Source of the DNA: Trichoderma breve
Taxonomy: Eukaryota; Ascomycota; Sordariomycetes; Hypocreales; Hypocreaceae
Direction: 5' to 3'
DNA length: 64,000 nucleotides
Assembly (NCBI RefSeq): GCF_028502605.1
Contig: NC_079232.1
Coordinates: 5,518,001 to 5,582,000, forward strand
In this document: one piece after another, positions 46,822 to 59,300 of the stretch
How the letters are laid out: every line of letters begins with the position of its first letter
Numbering within the stretch: the first letter of the stretch is position 1
Translations under genes and position numbers: made by a program
Notes under the pieces: generated by a model
What the model was told of the DNA's origin: nothing
Databases searched by the model: none
The model's input: the letters and a program-made list of their open reading frames with translations, nothing else

Positions 46822-47657
46822 ATGGATATGTCACAGCAAATATCTTCTCCGAATCATGAAATTGCAGTTTATCTAGCCGCCATCTGGGATGGACTGAAAG
46901 ACCAGATAACTCCCTTCCTCAGTGTCCTTTACATCGATGACACTATTTACCGAATGCTGGACAGCCATGGGAGGCGCTATATCGCCAGGAAATTCATGTG
47001 AGTCCAATAACAACAGCGAAGATGTTCGCAAGTATTAACCTTACTACAGGGAGCATACGAGAGAAGCCGTAATGTATTGTCGTGATGGTAACAGAGGAGA
47101 CCGTCATTATCTCGGCCCACCGCGTTATTTTATTGCCAATGGCGGCGTGATACATTCTCCTGATGGCCTTGAGCCAATCTGGGCGATGAACGATGGCTTG
47201 AATACTCGCCTTGAAAGCGTCGCAGCTTGCCAACCTACGGTGCCACTTAAGCCAACCAAGATTCCACGCCCTCCCAATGCATACATTTTGTACCGCAAGG
47301 ATCGGCACAATCTGGTTAAAGCTGCCAATCCTGGTATTACCAACAACGAAATCTGTAAGCTTTCCTCCATCTTTAGTGAGACTCCTCAGCTAATTACTTT
47401 TTACTACAGCTCAAATCTTAGGACGAGCTTGGAATCAAGAATCAAGAGACGTACGGCAAAAATATAAGCAGATGTCAGAAGAAATCAAAATCGCGCTACT
47501 GGAAAAGCATCCAGATTATCAGTACAAGCCTCGGAAATCGTCAGAGAAACGCCGTCGCACTCGCCGCAGCCAACAAGCGCATGCTATATTGGTCGATGCC
47601 AATCTTGCTGCTCCCGACGATGACGCAGTTGAAGGCCATTCTGTTACCTCGGTTTAG
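46822..47657 (+). CDS. MAT1-2-1: MAT1-2-1 mating-type HMG-box protein
   Basis: Master regulator of MAT1-2 identity, a nuclear HMG-box (MATA_HMG) DNA-binding protein, 242 aa. Model: join(46822..46997,47050..47354,47410..47657), phases closing. N-terminus: MDMSQQISSPNHEIAVYLAA, YIDDTIYRMLDSHGRRYIAR. HMG box about residues 127-195: KIPRPPNAYILYRKDRHNLV, NPGITNNEIS, QILGRAWNQESRDVRQKYKQ, EEIKIALLEKHPDYQYKPRK, then a basic run EKRRRTRRSQ. The second intron interrupts the box at the Ser codon after NNEI, the classic conserved position in ascomycete MAT HMG genes. Its 3' end faces APN2. No MAT1-1 alpha-box gene is present, so the strain is MAT1-2 and presumably heterothallic. Confidence 0.96.
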
Positions 47658-48709
47658 TGCCTCACACAATTAGATGCTGAGAAGATTCTGTGCGAACGCC
47701 TTCAGCTATGGGCTATCATTCTTGCCCTATGGTATGCGTGCAATAACTATAAATCACAAAGCTTGTAATCTGACGAGTTTCAGGATAAATTTGCAACTAT
47801 GTTGGATATCCTAGGCGATGATGTGCGCGAAGCAAGTCGATTCCCTCGTTCTCACAATAGCTGGACCTTGTACTGCCAGGGTTGGTTGAGAGAATTTGCC
47901 AAATGTTAGCCGGCAATAGGTGCAGCAGTGCTTTGTAAGTGTGCATTTACATCAAATTACATTAGTATCTACATGTGCTAATGTATTGTTACAAACAGCA
48001 ACTATCATCTTAACGAAGCAGAAGAGCGAGATACCGCATGAGAAGAAATCTTTCTTATAATTTGGTTGAACGGGAAAGACCCAATCACAAACGGAAATAT
48101 CTAGTCTACAAGTGGAAGGTTAGGACACTCTAAGCGAACAAAAGGGAAGGGAGGCAAACTACGGGCATCACTGCATTTGAGACAGATTGATCACCACAAA
48201 GTCACGCATCCAGCTGGAGTACTTAGTAGTCTTAGCTCTACTTGAGATTCATTGCTGTTAATTTGCCATATAGAGCTGTTAGGTAGCAGGACAACAGACA
48301 CCCAGATTCCACGATTCCTTCATCTCTATTCTACAAGATCATACACAGCAGTCTCCCAAAGCATCGCGTTCCAAATGTACTTCTTCAGGCATCGACATTA
48401 GATCTCCCAGGCCTACTCCTTCAGCAAATGCCAATACCAGATCCATTAGTTGCCTTCTTCTGACATAGACACTAAAGCTTTATACTTCTACTCTCTTCAC
48501 ATGAACGCCGCCGAACATCCCGTAGATTTTCGTAAAGGAATATTACGGATGCCACTTGGCATTTCAGGACACCATGAATACGAGTCCAATGCCGCCAAAA
48601 CAGTTCCAGTGGCAAGCAGACTTCTGTGCTCTCATTGGAAAGAAAAATGCCGCGGACTCTGCAGCCCAGTACGCAGATGCATCCAAGCTCAAATGCAACC
48701 GGCGCTCTG
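47658..48709. other. Intergenic between MAT1-2-1 and APN2, with a coding-like remnant
   Basis: Directly after the MAT1-2-1 stop, one frame reads LTQLDAEKILCERLQLWAII (about 47665-47730). After a possible short intron, 47784-47909 reads DKFATMLDILGDDVREASRF, PRSHNSWTLYCQGWLREFAK, then a stop. The pieces do not join cleanly in phase. They may be a relic of an idiomorph gene or an unspliced extension. The rest (47910-48709) shows nothing convincing. Confidence 0.35.
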
Positions 48710-51377
48710 CTACGATGGTGATCCGTTCCAGTCGCTACTCCAAATGAAAGTACCGCAACGCCACTCAGAGCCTCGTTCTTTTTCGCCAGAGGGGCCTAGT
48801 GGCCGGGCGCAGATATAGAATGACCGTCCTAGAACAAGCGTCAGCCACAAGCCTGTCTGAGCACGTGGTGAATATGATGGCGTCCAGGCAAACAAGAAGG
48901 GTGAGGGCGTGTCTCCATCATTGGATCTAGCAACCAACAACATCCGCTAAGAGAAGAGGTGTGGTGGTGAGAGCGAACGAGCCAACAACTGAAAGTCGCA
49001 AAAGCAAAAAGCAAAAGCATAAAGCATAAAAATAACTCGCCAAATGCTAGAGCCATGTTCGGAATAGTCATTGGACTCGGCTGAAAACATGGAGGTGGAG
49101 GAGGGGAAGAAGGAGGAAAAGCAGAAGGAAAAAGGAAAAGGGAAAGGAAACGGGAGAAAAAAAAAAAAAAAAAAAAGGACGTACCACAATTCACACCTGG
49201 TCTCTTCGTGGTGAGGCTGATACAGGGCTCATTATGCTCGCATCGGGGAAGCATCCGTCTTCCCAGAAGTTTCGACCAGGATTCCTTTGCTTGAATCGGG
49301 TCAAACACTCTGGCAGCAGCTTCCATCGACTGGGTGGAGGCTTCAGGAGCTGACTTGGCTGGAAACGCTGAATCCGGCAACCCTTCCGGCCAATTACCGC
49401 CGCTTGTCTCTAGTGGCAGATTGGCAACCGGGGAAGCTAGCTGGGCCTGGTGTGACGACAGGGGCTCAGAGGGCTGCGTTGTTGTTTGCTCGCCAGAAGA
49501 TGGGGCGTTGGCATTGGCATTGGCGCTGGCGCTGGCGCTGGTACTTGTGGTCGTGTCGCTGTCCTTTCTCCCTAGCATCCGGTTAGCGGGCGAGGGCTGA
49601 AAAAAGCCCTGTAGAGTTTTTTGGCCTTTGATGCCAGCGCGAGAGCTTCTGGCATTCTTCCTTTCCGTGGCGCCCAGATTAGTGTTAGCACCAGTGTCAA
49701 GCACTTTGTTGCGCTTCGGAGAGGGTGGTTGAGCACGATCGACGGACCCCGCAGCACGTTTTGTGGATTGCGCCTCTGGCCCCGACCCAGTTGGCGATTT
49801 CGAATCTGCGGAGTGGCTAGCGCCGCTCAGTCCGAGCCTGTGATGAGCGTGGCTCGTCGTCGTCTTTGTCTGGCTGCCAGTCTGCTCCAAGCGTGCCAAG
49901 TCGGCCACTGGCTCTCCTTCTGGGGTAGACTCTGTGGCGCTGGAAGGCGCCAGTGACGAAGAATAGCTCGACGGCTTAGCGCCAGCTTTCTTCGTAAACA
50001 TGTCCCGGATGCTCTGTCGCCGGTCGAACTCAGGAATCAGCTTGGCTGATAAAGGCAAGACGTCCTTGAGATGCCATTCACGGAGGCGTCGACCGTCCCT
50101 GTCAACCATGCCAGCTGGGTTGACAAGGTTCAGCAACGGCACCTTTTCGGTGCCAGTCGTAACGACATCAGCTAGCGTAGCAAAAACTGGGCAGTGATCA
50201 GATCCCATTAGGCCCTCCTGGATGTTGGCCTCTGTGAACCAGTCTTTCAGCCCATTGCTGCAAAGCACGTAGTCGATGCGGCTGCCGTTGTTGGCCGGCC
50301 GTGTGTTTCGTTTCGTATCCCAGCATGTGTTCATGCCCTCTCGTGCGGGGTGGAATTCTCTGCATAGATCCCACAGCGTAGGCTGCTCCCGCCCTTCATC
50401 CCGATCTCCTTGCACCGTGCCTCCGTAGACCAGATGATTGAAGAGGCGGCGTGAAGGTAGGTTCATCCACTCCTCTATGCTCAGACCTTCTTTTCGAAGG
50501 TTCTCGACAACGTTGGTGGAGTCGGGCACGGAGCGACTCACGTTCAAGTCCCCCACCAAAACCACCTCCTTGCCCTCAGCGACCAAGTTTCGCACCCTAG
50601 CATCGAGGGCCTGCAGAAACTCCATGCGAAATTCCACCCTTGACTCATCGCGGTTAGCCGGGCTGTAAACACCCAAGAGCACAAAGGCAGGAAATTCGAG
50701 AATGACGCATCTTCCTTCGGAGTCCAGTAGCAGTTCGTCGATGTTTCCTGGGAGCTGCCCTGGTCTTGGGTAGCCCCCAATCTGTTGGTCTTTGGGGAGG
50801 TTTCGGAACTGTGTCGATGATTTGGGAGGACAGAGCACACCCAATATGCCTTCTTCAGCCCTAATAGGTGCACAGGTGGCATTTCGTGTGTATATGGCAA
50901 CGCCAGAGTACCCTTTGAAGCGTCATGTTAACTGCTGCCTGCTGCTCCTGTGGACACCACGACGGCGTTGACTTAAATGCACCTACCTTTCTTGTGCCTT
51001 GGTAGACTGAAGTATACGTCCCACCCAGGAACCAGAACCATATCATCCGTCAAGTCTTTCCGCTGAATCTTGGTCTCTTGCATCACAACAATGTCGGCTT
51101 CGAGAATATCGAACATCGCCTAGGTGGGAGATGACGTATTAGTAGCGAATCAACTCTGGTCAGGATACCTTACGAACCTGAAAAGTACGCTTTTCTCTCC
51201 ATGGCTGATACCCAAATGGATTTCTGCAATTGTATAAGTCTATAGATTCGCTGCAGGCGTGCGAGAAATGGCGAGACAGACCTTATGCCGTTGACTTGAA
51301 ATTTGTCAGCGTCGTGGTTATTGTCAACGGATATTTTCGAAGTTCTTACCGTTCCACGTCGTAATACGAAAGCCCAT
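48710..51377 (-). CDS. apn2: AP endonuclease 2 (DNA lyase)
   Basis: Class II AP endonuclease for base-excision repair in the nucleus, 688 aa. Model: complement(join(48710..48828,49185..50912,50987..51119,51178..51223,51282..51294,51350..51377)), all phases closing. Exons 1-2 give MGFRITTWNVNGIR, with VNGIR in a 13-nt exon. Catalytic blocks: DIVVMQETKIQRKDL, SLPRHKKGYSGVAIYTR, VVLVGDLNVSRSV, GSRIDYVLCS and MGSDHCPV (the His of the DH pair). A PIP-box-like QKTLQGFF lies in the middle of the disordered linker. The C-terminal GRF zinc finger is CEHNEPC, CGRSFYICARPLG, WRCGTFIWSSDW; an intron splits it. That last intron is long (356 bp) and carries a 22-A run on the plus strand. Confidence 0.95.
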
Positions 51378-51856
51378 CTTACCTAGAACTATTCCTTCAC
51401 TCTTGAACACTATCGCAATCTGGCCACTCTTCCACCGCGTGTCGCAACGAGAACATCCCGCTTCACTGGGCCGAATGGGATGAGGAGAATCGATGACGGG
51501 AGAATGTGGTTGAGCGGGAGGAGATCCGTGCGCATTAAACGACTGATGGCGCTCAGAAACAATCACATTGAGAGGATTGGCAGTTATAACAGAGTCGCAG
51601 AGGCTCACATGCGCCGCCAAGGCACTACATAACAATTCATAGAGAAGACAGGCGGATGAAGCTGCCCCACGCATCGCGAGAGCTTCCCAGCTTCTGTGCG
51701 CGAATACGTCACGAGATCACGTGATGGTATCACATTGATGGTGGCCTGGAGATTGAGGCATCCATGGCATGGTCTAGCCGAGCTCCATCGAATATGACCT
51801 GATCTCACAATCTGCACTTTATAGACTCAAACATCGACGAATTCGAATCGCCCACG
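51378..51856. promoter_or_regulatory. Divergent promoter APN2/COX13
   Basis: 479 bp between the two starts. A palindromic ATCACGTGAT lies near 51714-51723 (CACGTG core), a plausible bHLH-type site. Confidence 0.5.
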
Positions 51857-52596
51857 ATGTTTGCCGCCCGACAGGTTACCCGCAACGCCCCGCGCTTCGC
51901 TGCGCAGCTGCGCGCTCCCATGCAGCGCCGCTTTGCCAGCACCGCCGAGAACGAGTTCATCGCTGAGCGCCAGCACATCAAGGAACACGCCAAGGGCACC
52001 ACTGGTGAGTGTTCAAGGTCCCGGTCGCACCAATTGGGTTTGAGGGAAGCTTCTAACTGTGTGTCTAGAGCTCTGGAAGAAGATTTCCATCTAGTACGTT
52101 CACCGCCGGCTCTCGATTGAGCGAATTTCTACGCCGCCCAGCGATGAATGAGGGGAAAAGCTCTTTGAATGCGCCGATACGTTTGGATCAAGACAAAGAA
52201 GGCTGACAAGGTCAAAGCGCCGTCGTTCCTGCGCTGGCTATCGCCGGTGCCAATGCTTACTGGCTGTGGACTGAGCACTGGGAGCACTGGAGCCATCTTC
52301 CTCCTCTGCCCGAGCGCACCGAGTACCCCTACCAGAACATCCGCACCAAGAACTACCAGTGGGGTGATGGTGACAAGGTGAGTCGTCGTCTTGCCGTAAA
52401 TTCTGTGATCTGAATGCTAACTAGTATCACAGACTATCTTGTAAGTTCTTTTGTTGCTCGTCCTCAAGAGCAAGGTTTTACTGCGATCGCCGTCCCACCT
52501 TTGGCAAAATACTATGACGAAATGCGTGTGCTAACCATGTTGGAAAAAAGCTGGAACGAGAACGTCAACTACCACAACAAGGACAAGACCAAATAA
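51857..52596 (+). CDS. cox13: Cytochrome c oxidase subunit VIa
   Basis: Inner-membrane subunit of respiratory complex IV, 128 aa. Model: join(51857..52004,52069..52093,52218..52377,52433..52440,52551..52596); phases close. Presequence MFAARQVTRNAPRFAAQLRA (Arg-rich, amphipathic), then HIKEHAKGTTELWKKISIY, the membrane helix AVVPALAIAGANAYWLW, and the strongly conserved TEHWEHWSHLPPLPERTEYP and YQNIRTKNYQWGDGDKTIFW. Two exons are tiny: 25 nt (ELWKKISIY part) and 8 nt (Thr-Ile-Phe start). The last introns use GCTAACC branches and the AAG acceptor at 52550. A standard MAT-flanking gene, here divergent from APN2. Confidence 0.94.
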
Positions 52597-53436
52597 GCTG
52601 GAATAATGGCTCCCGGAGGAAAACTGCTAGTATTTGTAGATTACCCTTTTTGGGACCGCTCTGTATATTTCCCTTGGAGCTTCAATCGATTACACTGTGG
52701 CTGAGGAGAGAGAGTTCCATGTTGTGTTTGTGACATGGCGACTGAGCTTGAACCTTTTTTCAATGTACATTATTCCCCTGTGTCCCTACCTAGTACTAAC
52801 CTACTGCGTACGTCCAACGCTTCTGAATGGCCTCCATTTATACTCCAGCCCCGTAGCAGAAAGCCAGCTCCCACCTGCTATTGCTACATTGTTCTACTGA
52901 TCACATACTTTTACCGCCGCTAGGTATATTTGTAATTGAGATTTTATAATGCAGAAGGAGTTGTACAATAGTTGGCCATGATTCTCCGAGAAAATCCCGG
53001 CATCATGCACGAAATGTTGCTTCCTCCCGATCTGGTATGTACTGCCACCCACGATCTGAGAAAGGTCATATCTGGATTACGTAAGCTGTTTTTGAACCTC
53101 CAAGATACCTCAGTAGCGCTTTACTCCCTCCAACGCGTCCAGCTACCTGGTACCTTATTCAAGGTACAACTAATTCTTCATATCACGTCAAGTATACTTG
53201 GCTTCCCAAACATGAAAGCGTCAATAAGAAATTGACCAGAGGCGCTGTTTGATCTATTTTTCTCTGATTTGCTCTCTTGCATCGTTCACGCAAAGTCTCA
53301 ACGCTAAGCTGCCAGCTAGCTGTAATATGGAGAAGCATTGAGCTTTCCGGGCTGGGCTTTACAATCACGATTCCACCTGCTGGTAGTCGTGGGATTCCCA
53401 ATATTCTATTCCAGACCGGGTGTCTCAACATTCACC
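52597..53436. other. Intergenic
   Basis: 3' flank of COX13 and promoter of APC5. Short frames only; no gene supported. Confidence 0.45.
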
Positions 53437-56017
53437 ATGTCGCGATATCTCACGCCGGCCAAGGTTGGCCTTCTTGTCCTCATTGAGCTTTACGTTGAAG
53501 AGGCGATCCCCAGCGATGCAGTCGTGCCTGTCCTGTCATTCATTGCGTCTCATATGATAGGCTACGATCCCAACGGCCCTTCTACAAGCCAAGCGACGAG
53601 ATGGACAAAGGCTGAACGCGCCGTCAGTCTAGTGGTCTCGATTAAAGACTTTGAAAAGCTTCTCAGCAGCTATCCATTGTTGATGGGCTTACCCGGGAAG
53701 AGACTATGGGACCAATTTCTCAATAATCTGTGGGGGATTGATTCGCTTCACGCACTTGAAGATTTCTTCGCAAATCTTTCGTCAATATTTCCCAAATCAA
53801 AGGAGGAGCTTCGAAAAGAAGGTCTGGACCCTGAAGAGCCTGAGCTGGGCGTCAAGCTCTCCCACAACTCTCCTCTTGGTGCTTTCGTCCGCAGAGCTCG
53901 CCTTGAATACCAACGTCTTCAGTTTCATGACTGTGCCGAGCTATGGAAGGACTTTGTTCGCTATCGACAGCCGACATCTCACTACCAGAAACGGAAGAAC
54001 CCGGACTTTAGCAGATACAGCTTCGACAATGTGTTGCTGCGTGGCGAGCTGGAGGATTGGGATGTCGACAAGGTTGCGGGCTTGGCATCAGTAGCATATG
54101 GCGACATGTTGGCGGGTGATCGCACCGGGACACTTCCCGTCAGCTTAGATGACGTTGAAAATCTACTAGACTTTCAAATTGAGCAGATGCAGAGTAAGGC
54201 TGCCAACAACATGGAGACCAATTCTCCTGATCTATCGCCATATGTTTTTGCTGACGGTTTAATACGCAGAGTACGGTAACAGGATACCTTTGGAGATTCG
54301 GCACCAGTTTCACGACCTCCTTAACGATACCTTCCTGATCCCAAGTCTTACACACTATATCACGTAAGCCTGTGCTCTGTCTATTTGCTCTTTGTCTTCT
54401 GATGGCGTGCTAAAATACGTGTTCAGCTTCCTTGATGCTTGGAGAGCTGGAGATTATCCAACTGCATTCGAATTCCTGCACCGGTATTTCGACTACACAA
54501 TGCAGCATCGTGATCGTCTCTTTTACCAGTACGCTCTGATGAATTTGGCTGTTTTGCAAGCCGACTTTGGCTGTTATAAGGAAGCCATGACGGCGATGCT
54601 TGAGACAGTAACCGTGGCGAGGGAAAACCGCGATATGACATGCCTCAACTTCTCCTTAAATTGGTTATTTCACTTTGGACAGGCACATCCAGAGCTCATC
54701 CGTGGTCTACAATCAGATAACCTGCTCGGTACGGGAAAAGAAACGCTGGCCTTCCTCCGAGTCAAGGCCAGAGAATCTGGGATGTGGACTCTCTGGAGTT
54801 CTGTGCTGCTAAGCGAGGCAAAACTCTGCCTTATCAACGGCGACAGCATCGCGACCGCCCTTGAACACATGGTAAGAAGCTCGCAGATTATCGTGGAAAA
54901 GAATATGAAAGGCATGTTTGGGGCGCACCTCAGCTTGTACTCGTCGCTCTGGGGTAGGCTCGGCCTAGGCCATCTAGCCGCCGTCTCGTGTGAGATCTTT
55001 TTACGTTGTCACACCTACCATTCCATGTTCGATGACGAGCTCAAGATACTCAGCCGGTTTTGTCTAGCGCTTCTCGACCAGGGGAAATATCGCGAGGCCA
55101 TGGAAGTTCTCGACAACGTCGACGAAAACTCGTTGCGCTCATGGAAGCCTAGCCAGTATTGGTATAAATACAGGGGGATTATACGACTCAAAAGAGACTT
55201 ACACCACAATAACTTGGATGGAGCAGAGCAGCTCTTGGATCAGTTTCTCCAATCCAAGGGCGACGACTTCGAACCCGACCTGGCCTTTGTGATTGACACC
55301 GCACATATAGACTACTTGACACGCCGTGGAGACCTATCATCAGCCTCTGAAAAAGTAGACAAGATGATATCGGAGCTTCAAGATGAGAATAGGGATATAT
55401 GCCTGCGTGTCAAGGCACTTCTTGTCAAAGTTTCGCTTCTAGATCGATGTGGACGGCCTCAGCGTGCATTTTCGGTTGCTCTCCGAGCGGCAAACTTGTG
55501 TTTACGGGCGAGGCTGATGTCTCTGCTCTGGGCGTCAATCGGCGCAATAGCTAATATACTGGTATCGATGGGGGAATTCGAAGCCGCCACACAGCTTCTC
55601 ACTGCTGCATTACCGCGCAGTCTAGAATGCGAATCTCCAGCCCTCGCAGCGAAACTATATGCATACCTCGCTGATGCTAATATGGGACTAGCAGGCCAGT
55701 CCCAAGACGAAACCAGAGCTGGTGAAGATGGAGAGACCCCAAAACGGGACCGGGAAAGCAGGGGAAGTGAAGCAACGAAAGCAGCTATCCAACGACGCGA
55801 TGAATATTTAAATAGGGCGGCGATGGCGGTCCAAAGGGCATTTGACGAGTACTCCAGCATTGAAGATATCAGCAGCCAATGTGAGATGATGGCGAAGAAG
55901 GCCGTAATCATGAAAGTATTAGGGGATATGGCCTTGGCTGCAGATTACGCCGCAGCATATGTTGGGCTGAAGAAGAAGGCTGAGTCACTGAGTTTACAGA
56001 GAGGGGAAACTGGATAA
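53437..56017 (+). CDS. apc5: Anaphase-promoting complex subunit 5
   Basis: TPR-containing scaffold subunit of the APC/C ubiquitin ligase, 813 aa. Model: join(53437..54193,54270..54363,54427..56017), phases closing. Start MSRYLTPAKVGLLVLIELYV (ATG context TTCACCATGTCG, and the canonical APC5 N-terminus). The Apc5 domain with TPR helices covers FLDAWRAGDYPTAFEFLHRY, MQHRDRLFYQYALMNLAVLQ, YKEAMTAMLETVTVARENRD and LNFSLNWLFHF. Further TPR-like helices follow to VILKVL-type repeats, with an acidic/basic linker (DETRAGEDGETPKRDRES) near residue 720. It is a standard MAT-flanking gene; here its 3' end faces the 3' end of SLA2, with 287 bp between the stops. Confidence 0.93.
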
Positions 56018-56304
56018 CATCCTGAAGAGCGGAACGGAGGTCAACTGGCCATGCGCGAGGGAAACTGTAGCATGTGCATCAAGACACCTTGTCACCAAAT
56101 AATCTTACCCTGAGGATACAATCTGAGCATGGGAAAAGTGAACCATTAATAGGACGCATCTTCTATGGATAAAAATATGACGAAATACACAGTAATATCA
56201 CCAAAATGACTAGACCGTGAAAGCAACGATGAGGATATCAGGACTACATTGGTTAAAGTTGTTTTGTTCGAGAAGCTCGCAGACAGAAAAAAAAAAGCAG
56301 CCTT

Positions 56305-59300
56305 CTACTCCTCTTGGTAGGAAATCTTCCGCATTTCGCCGAGACGGTGTCTTGCTGAAGCAAGCGCGTTTTCCAGTTGTAAAATCTCCACCTGTGATGG
56401 TAAAAGTGAAAAGTCACTCCGGTTAGCTCATGTTCATCAGTGTTTAGGGATAGAAACAATTGTCGGCTTACCTGTTGCTCCATCTCGCGAACCTTGAACT
56501 CATGTGCTCCAAGCTTGGAGTAGTCTACCTGGTCCTCCTCTTGGCTTCGCTCACGAATCATGCTCTGAACTTGGCGCACCAGCGATCGGCAAGCTGCTCC
56601 AACAGCCTTGCTAGCTTGCTCCAGATGATCCTGGCTCTTGGACATGAAGCCGGCCTTGACTCGGCTAGCTGCCACCAACTGCGCCGTAGACGCTGCGACG
56701 TCGTTGGATGCGACAATCAGCTGCTCTGGGCTGTTGCGGTTGGACAGGACTCCGTCCGCTGTCTCAATGAGCGTATTGGTTGACGAAGCTACTGCCTTCG
56801 CCGCCGAGATGAGACCCTCGGTCCATCTGTTGTTCTTCTTGTAAAAGGCTGTTCGCGATGATGAGCCTCGTCCAGCCTGCACAATCTCCTGCTGTGTCGC
56901 CGTTGCCGCGCGAATGAGCTCCGCGATGGCCGTTGTGATGGCTGTAGCAGCATCCAAGATTGAGTCGTGCACCTTGACCTCGTACGAAGTGTATCCATCA
57001 CGAGGCTTGTTCTTCAGCTTAGCAAGGCGAGCCGCCGCCGCCGCAATGGCGTCAGCCGCTTTGCTCAACTCGGAGTCGACCAGGTCTCCCAAGTCTCCCT
57101 TGTTGTTCATCAACTTTCCAAAACCAGGAGCGAGGCCCTCGACTAGCTTGTTGAGCTTCTGCAGTTTCATCTGCACATCATTGTTGCTGTTGATGACAAC
57201 GTCTGTCTTTTGCAATGGCTCCATTCCTTCCAGGCGGAAGCTCTGTAGGCCCCTGAAAAACTGCACGGTAGATTGGGCCGATTGCCTTGCGCCTTGCATC
57301 AGCGCGTCGGTCTTTTTGTCATCCGTCGCCAGGCGCACCACACCCTTTGTATTGCTGCAGACATCGGCAACAGCTCCGGAGAAGACATTGATGGCCTTGA
57401 TCAACTCTGAGTGTGTGCTATTAGGTCCATCAGCGATGAAGTTGTTGAAAGCAGTGGCAAACTCCATTGCGCTTCCAGATGCCTTCTCAATCTGAGAGAG
57501 GACATATGTTGGCGACGCATTCTGATTACCGGCTTGCATGGACGAATCCAACTCGTAAAGAGCGTCATCCACTCGCGCGACACCGGCCTGCAGCACCGAA
57601 TCAATAATATCGTTAATCTTATCCAAGTTGGACAAGATCAGTGCGTCGATTTGTCCGTCCAAAGCATGATCTGTCTCTCCCTGGTTCTGCTTCAGCTCGT
57701 TCAACTCAATGAGTGTCTGATCCATTCCTGCCTTGTACACCTCAAGCTCTTCTTCTTTGTCGCGCAGGAGCTGTTCGAGATCGGAATCGCCATCTCGGAT
57801 TTTGCTCTGAGCCTCCTCCAAGGCCCGGGACTTAATCCGCAGTGCCTCTTCCAAGTCACTCATCTCACGGTTGTACTTGGAGAGCATTGTGGATAGCTCG
57901 TTGCCCTTGCTACGCTCAAGATTGTCGGCCCGATCTTGCGCCAAGCGGAGCTCTCGTTTGAGCTTCTCTACCTCATCCTTGCTGCTTCCGCTAGCCCGAT
58001 CCTTGTCGTGAAGAGCTCGGTCACGCTCTCGGATCATATCAGCTAGCTCAAGATTCTTCGTCTTGATCTCTCGCTCCAACTTTTCGCGCTTCTCAATGGC
58101 TTCCTGGGCGCTTGCGGCCTTGAGCTGTACTGCCTTGAACTTTTGCAGGAGATCCAGGTGCTCATGTCGAAGCTGAGAGTATAGCTTCGCGAGGGACTCA
58201 TACTTTGATCTCCAAGTGTTGACTTGCTCTTGCAGCGCTTTGATCTGGTCATCCTTGCTACTCATCTGGTGACCATAGCTGTTTTGAATTTGCATCAGCT
58301 CGCCTTCCAGAGCCTTGACACGTTGATCGTATTGCTGTAGCATCAGCTGGTCACGCTCGTATTGCGCCCGTGCGTTAAGGTTCTCCCGCTCGAGTTCGGC
58401 CAGGCGACCTTGCGTCTGCCATTGCGCTTGTTGCGCAAGAAGCGCCTCCTGTTCTCGCTGCTGCTGTTCCATCAAACGCCGCTGTTGCTCTTCGAACTCG
58501 CGCTGGGCCTGCTGCTGGGCCTGTTGTTGCGCCAAAAGAGCAGCCCTCTGTCGCTCTTCAAGAACTCGCTGTTGCTCTTCGTATTCACGGTTTTGACGGT
58601 CCAGTTCACCCTTCCAAAATTCGGAAATCTCATCTGGCTCCTCCGACTTGGGGGCTGGCGCAGGAGATGGCTGGCGCTCGATTTCTTGCTTTGGTCTAGC
58701 GGGCAAGGCCGGGGCATCATCATCGGTAGCAAGGAGGTTCGGCGGATCTTGCGGCAGTTTGGGGATTGTGATAAGACTTGTCAGGTATCGAAGGTTGGAA
58801 CATTCGTAGTAGAATTTGACCAAGCGATAATGCTGAGCGTCGTATCGCTGACGAAGGGGCTGCAGTGCATCATCGTCACCAGTGACTATTACGGCTCAGG
58901 TCAGTACTCATTCTCTACAGGTGGGAGTCTTGACTCACTGGAGTGCATGGCGCGCAGCATGCTAGTAATGAACTTGTAAATGCCGTAGCTCTCCTGAACC
59001 AGGGGCACCAGAGCTGCAATTCGACACTCATTGTTTCCAACATTTCTAAAATGCGAAAAGATCAATTTCTGAAACTGCTCTATCTTGTCTTGCAGCACCA
59101 TCAAGTCAGAAATGGTCTCATATCCCTCGTTCGGGTCGTTGATGGCCTTAAGACTGAGGTATTCCTCATACTCAAAAGTGCCGTTGAACTCTGGGTGCTG
59201 TTGGTGAAAAGACAGCTTCGCAAGGAGGTAGTATACGTATTCGCGAATCAATGGTCCGTATCCTCGAACTCCTTCTCCGCTCATTCCGCGGTTCAGGGAA

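Noticed and set aside
43925..47910. Presence of a MAT1-1-1 alpha-box gene (homothallism)
   Set aside because: No alpha-box motif was found on either strand in the MAT region; only the HMG-box gene is recognisable.
48450..48818. Plus-strand 122-aa frame over the 3' end of APN2
   Set aside because: It is antisense to the GRF zinc-finger exon of APN2, which is fixed by strong family motifs.
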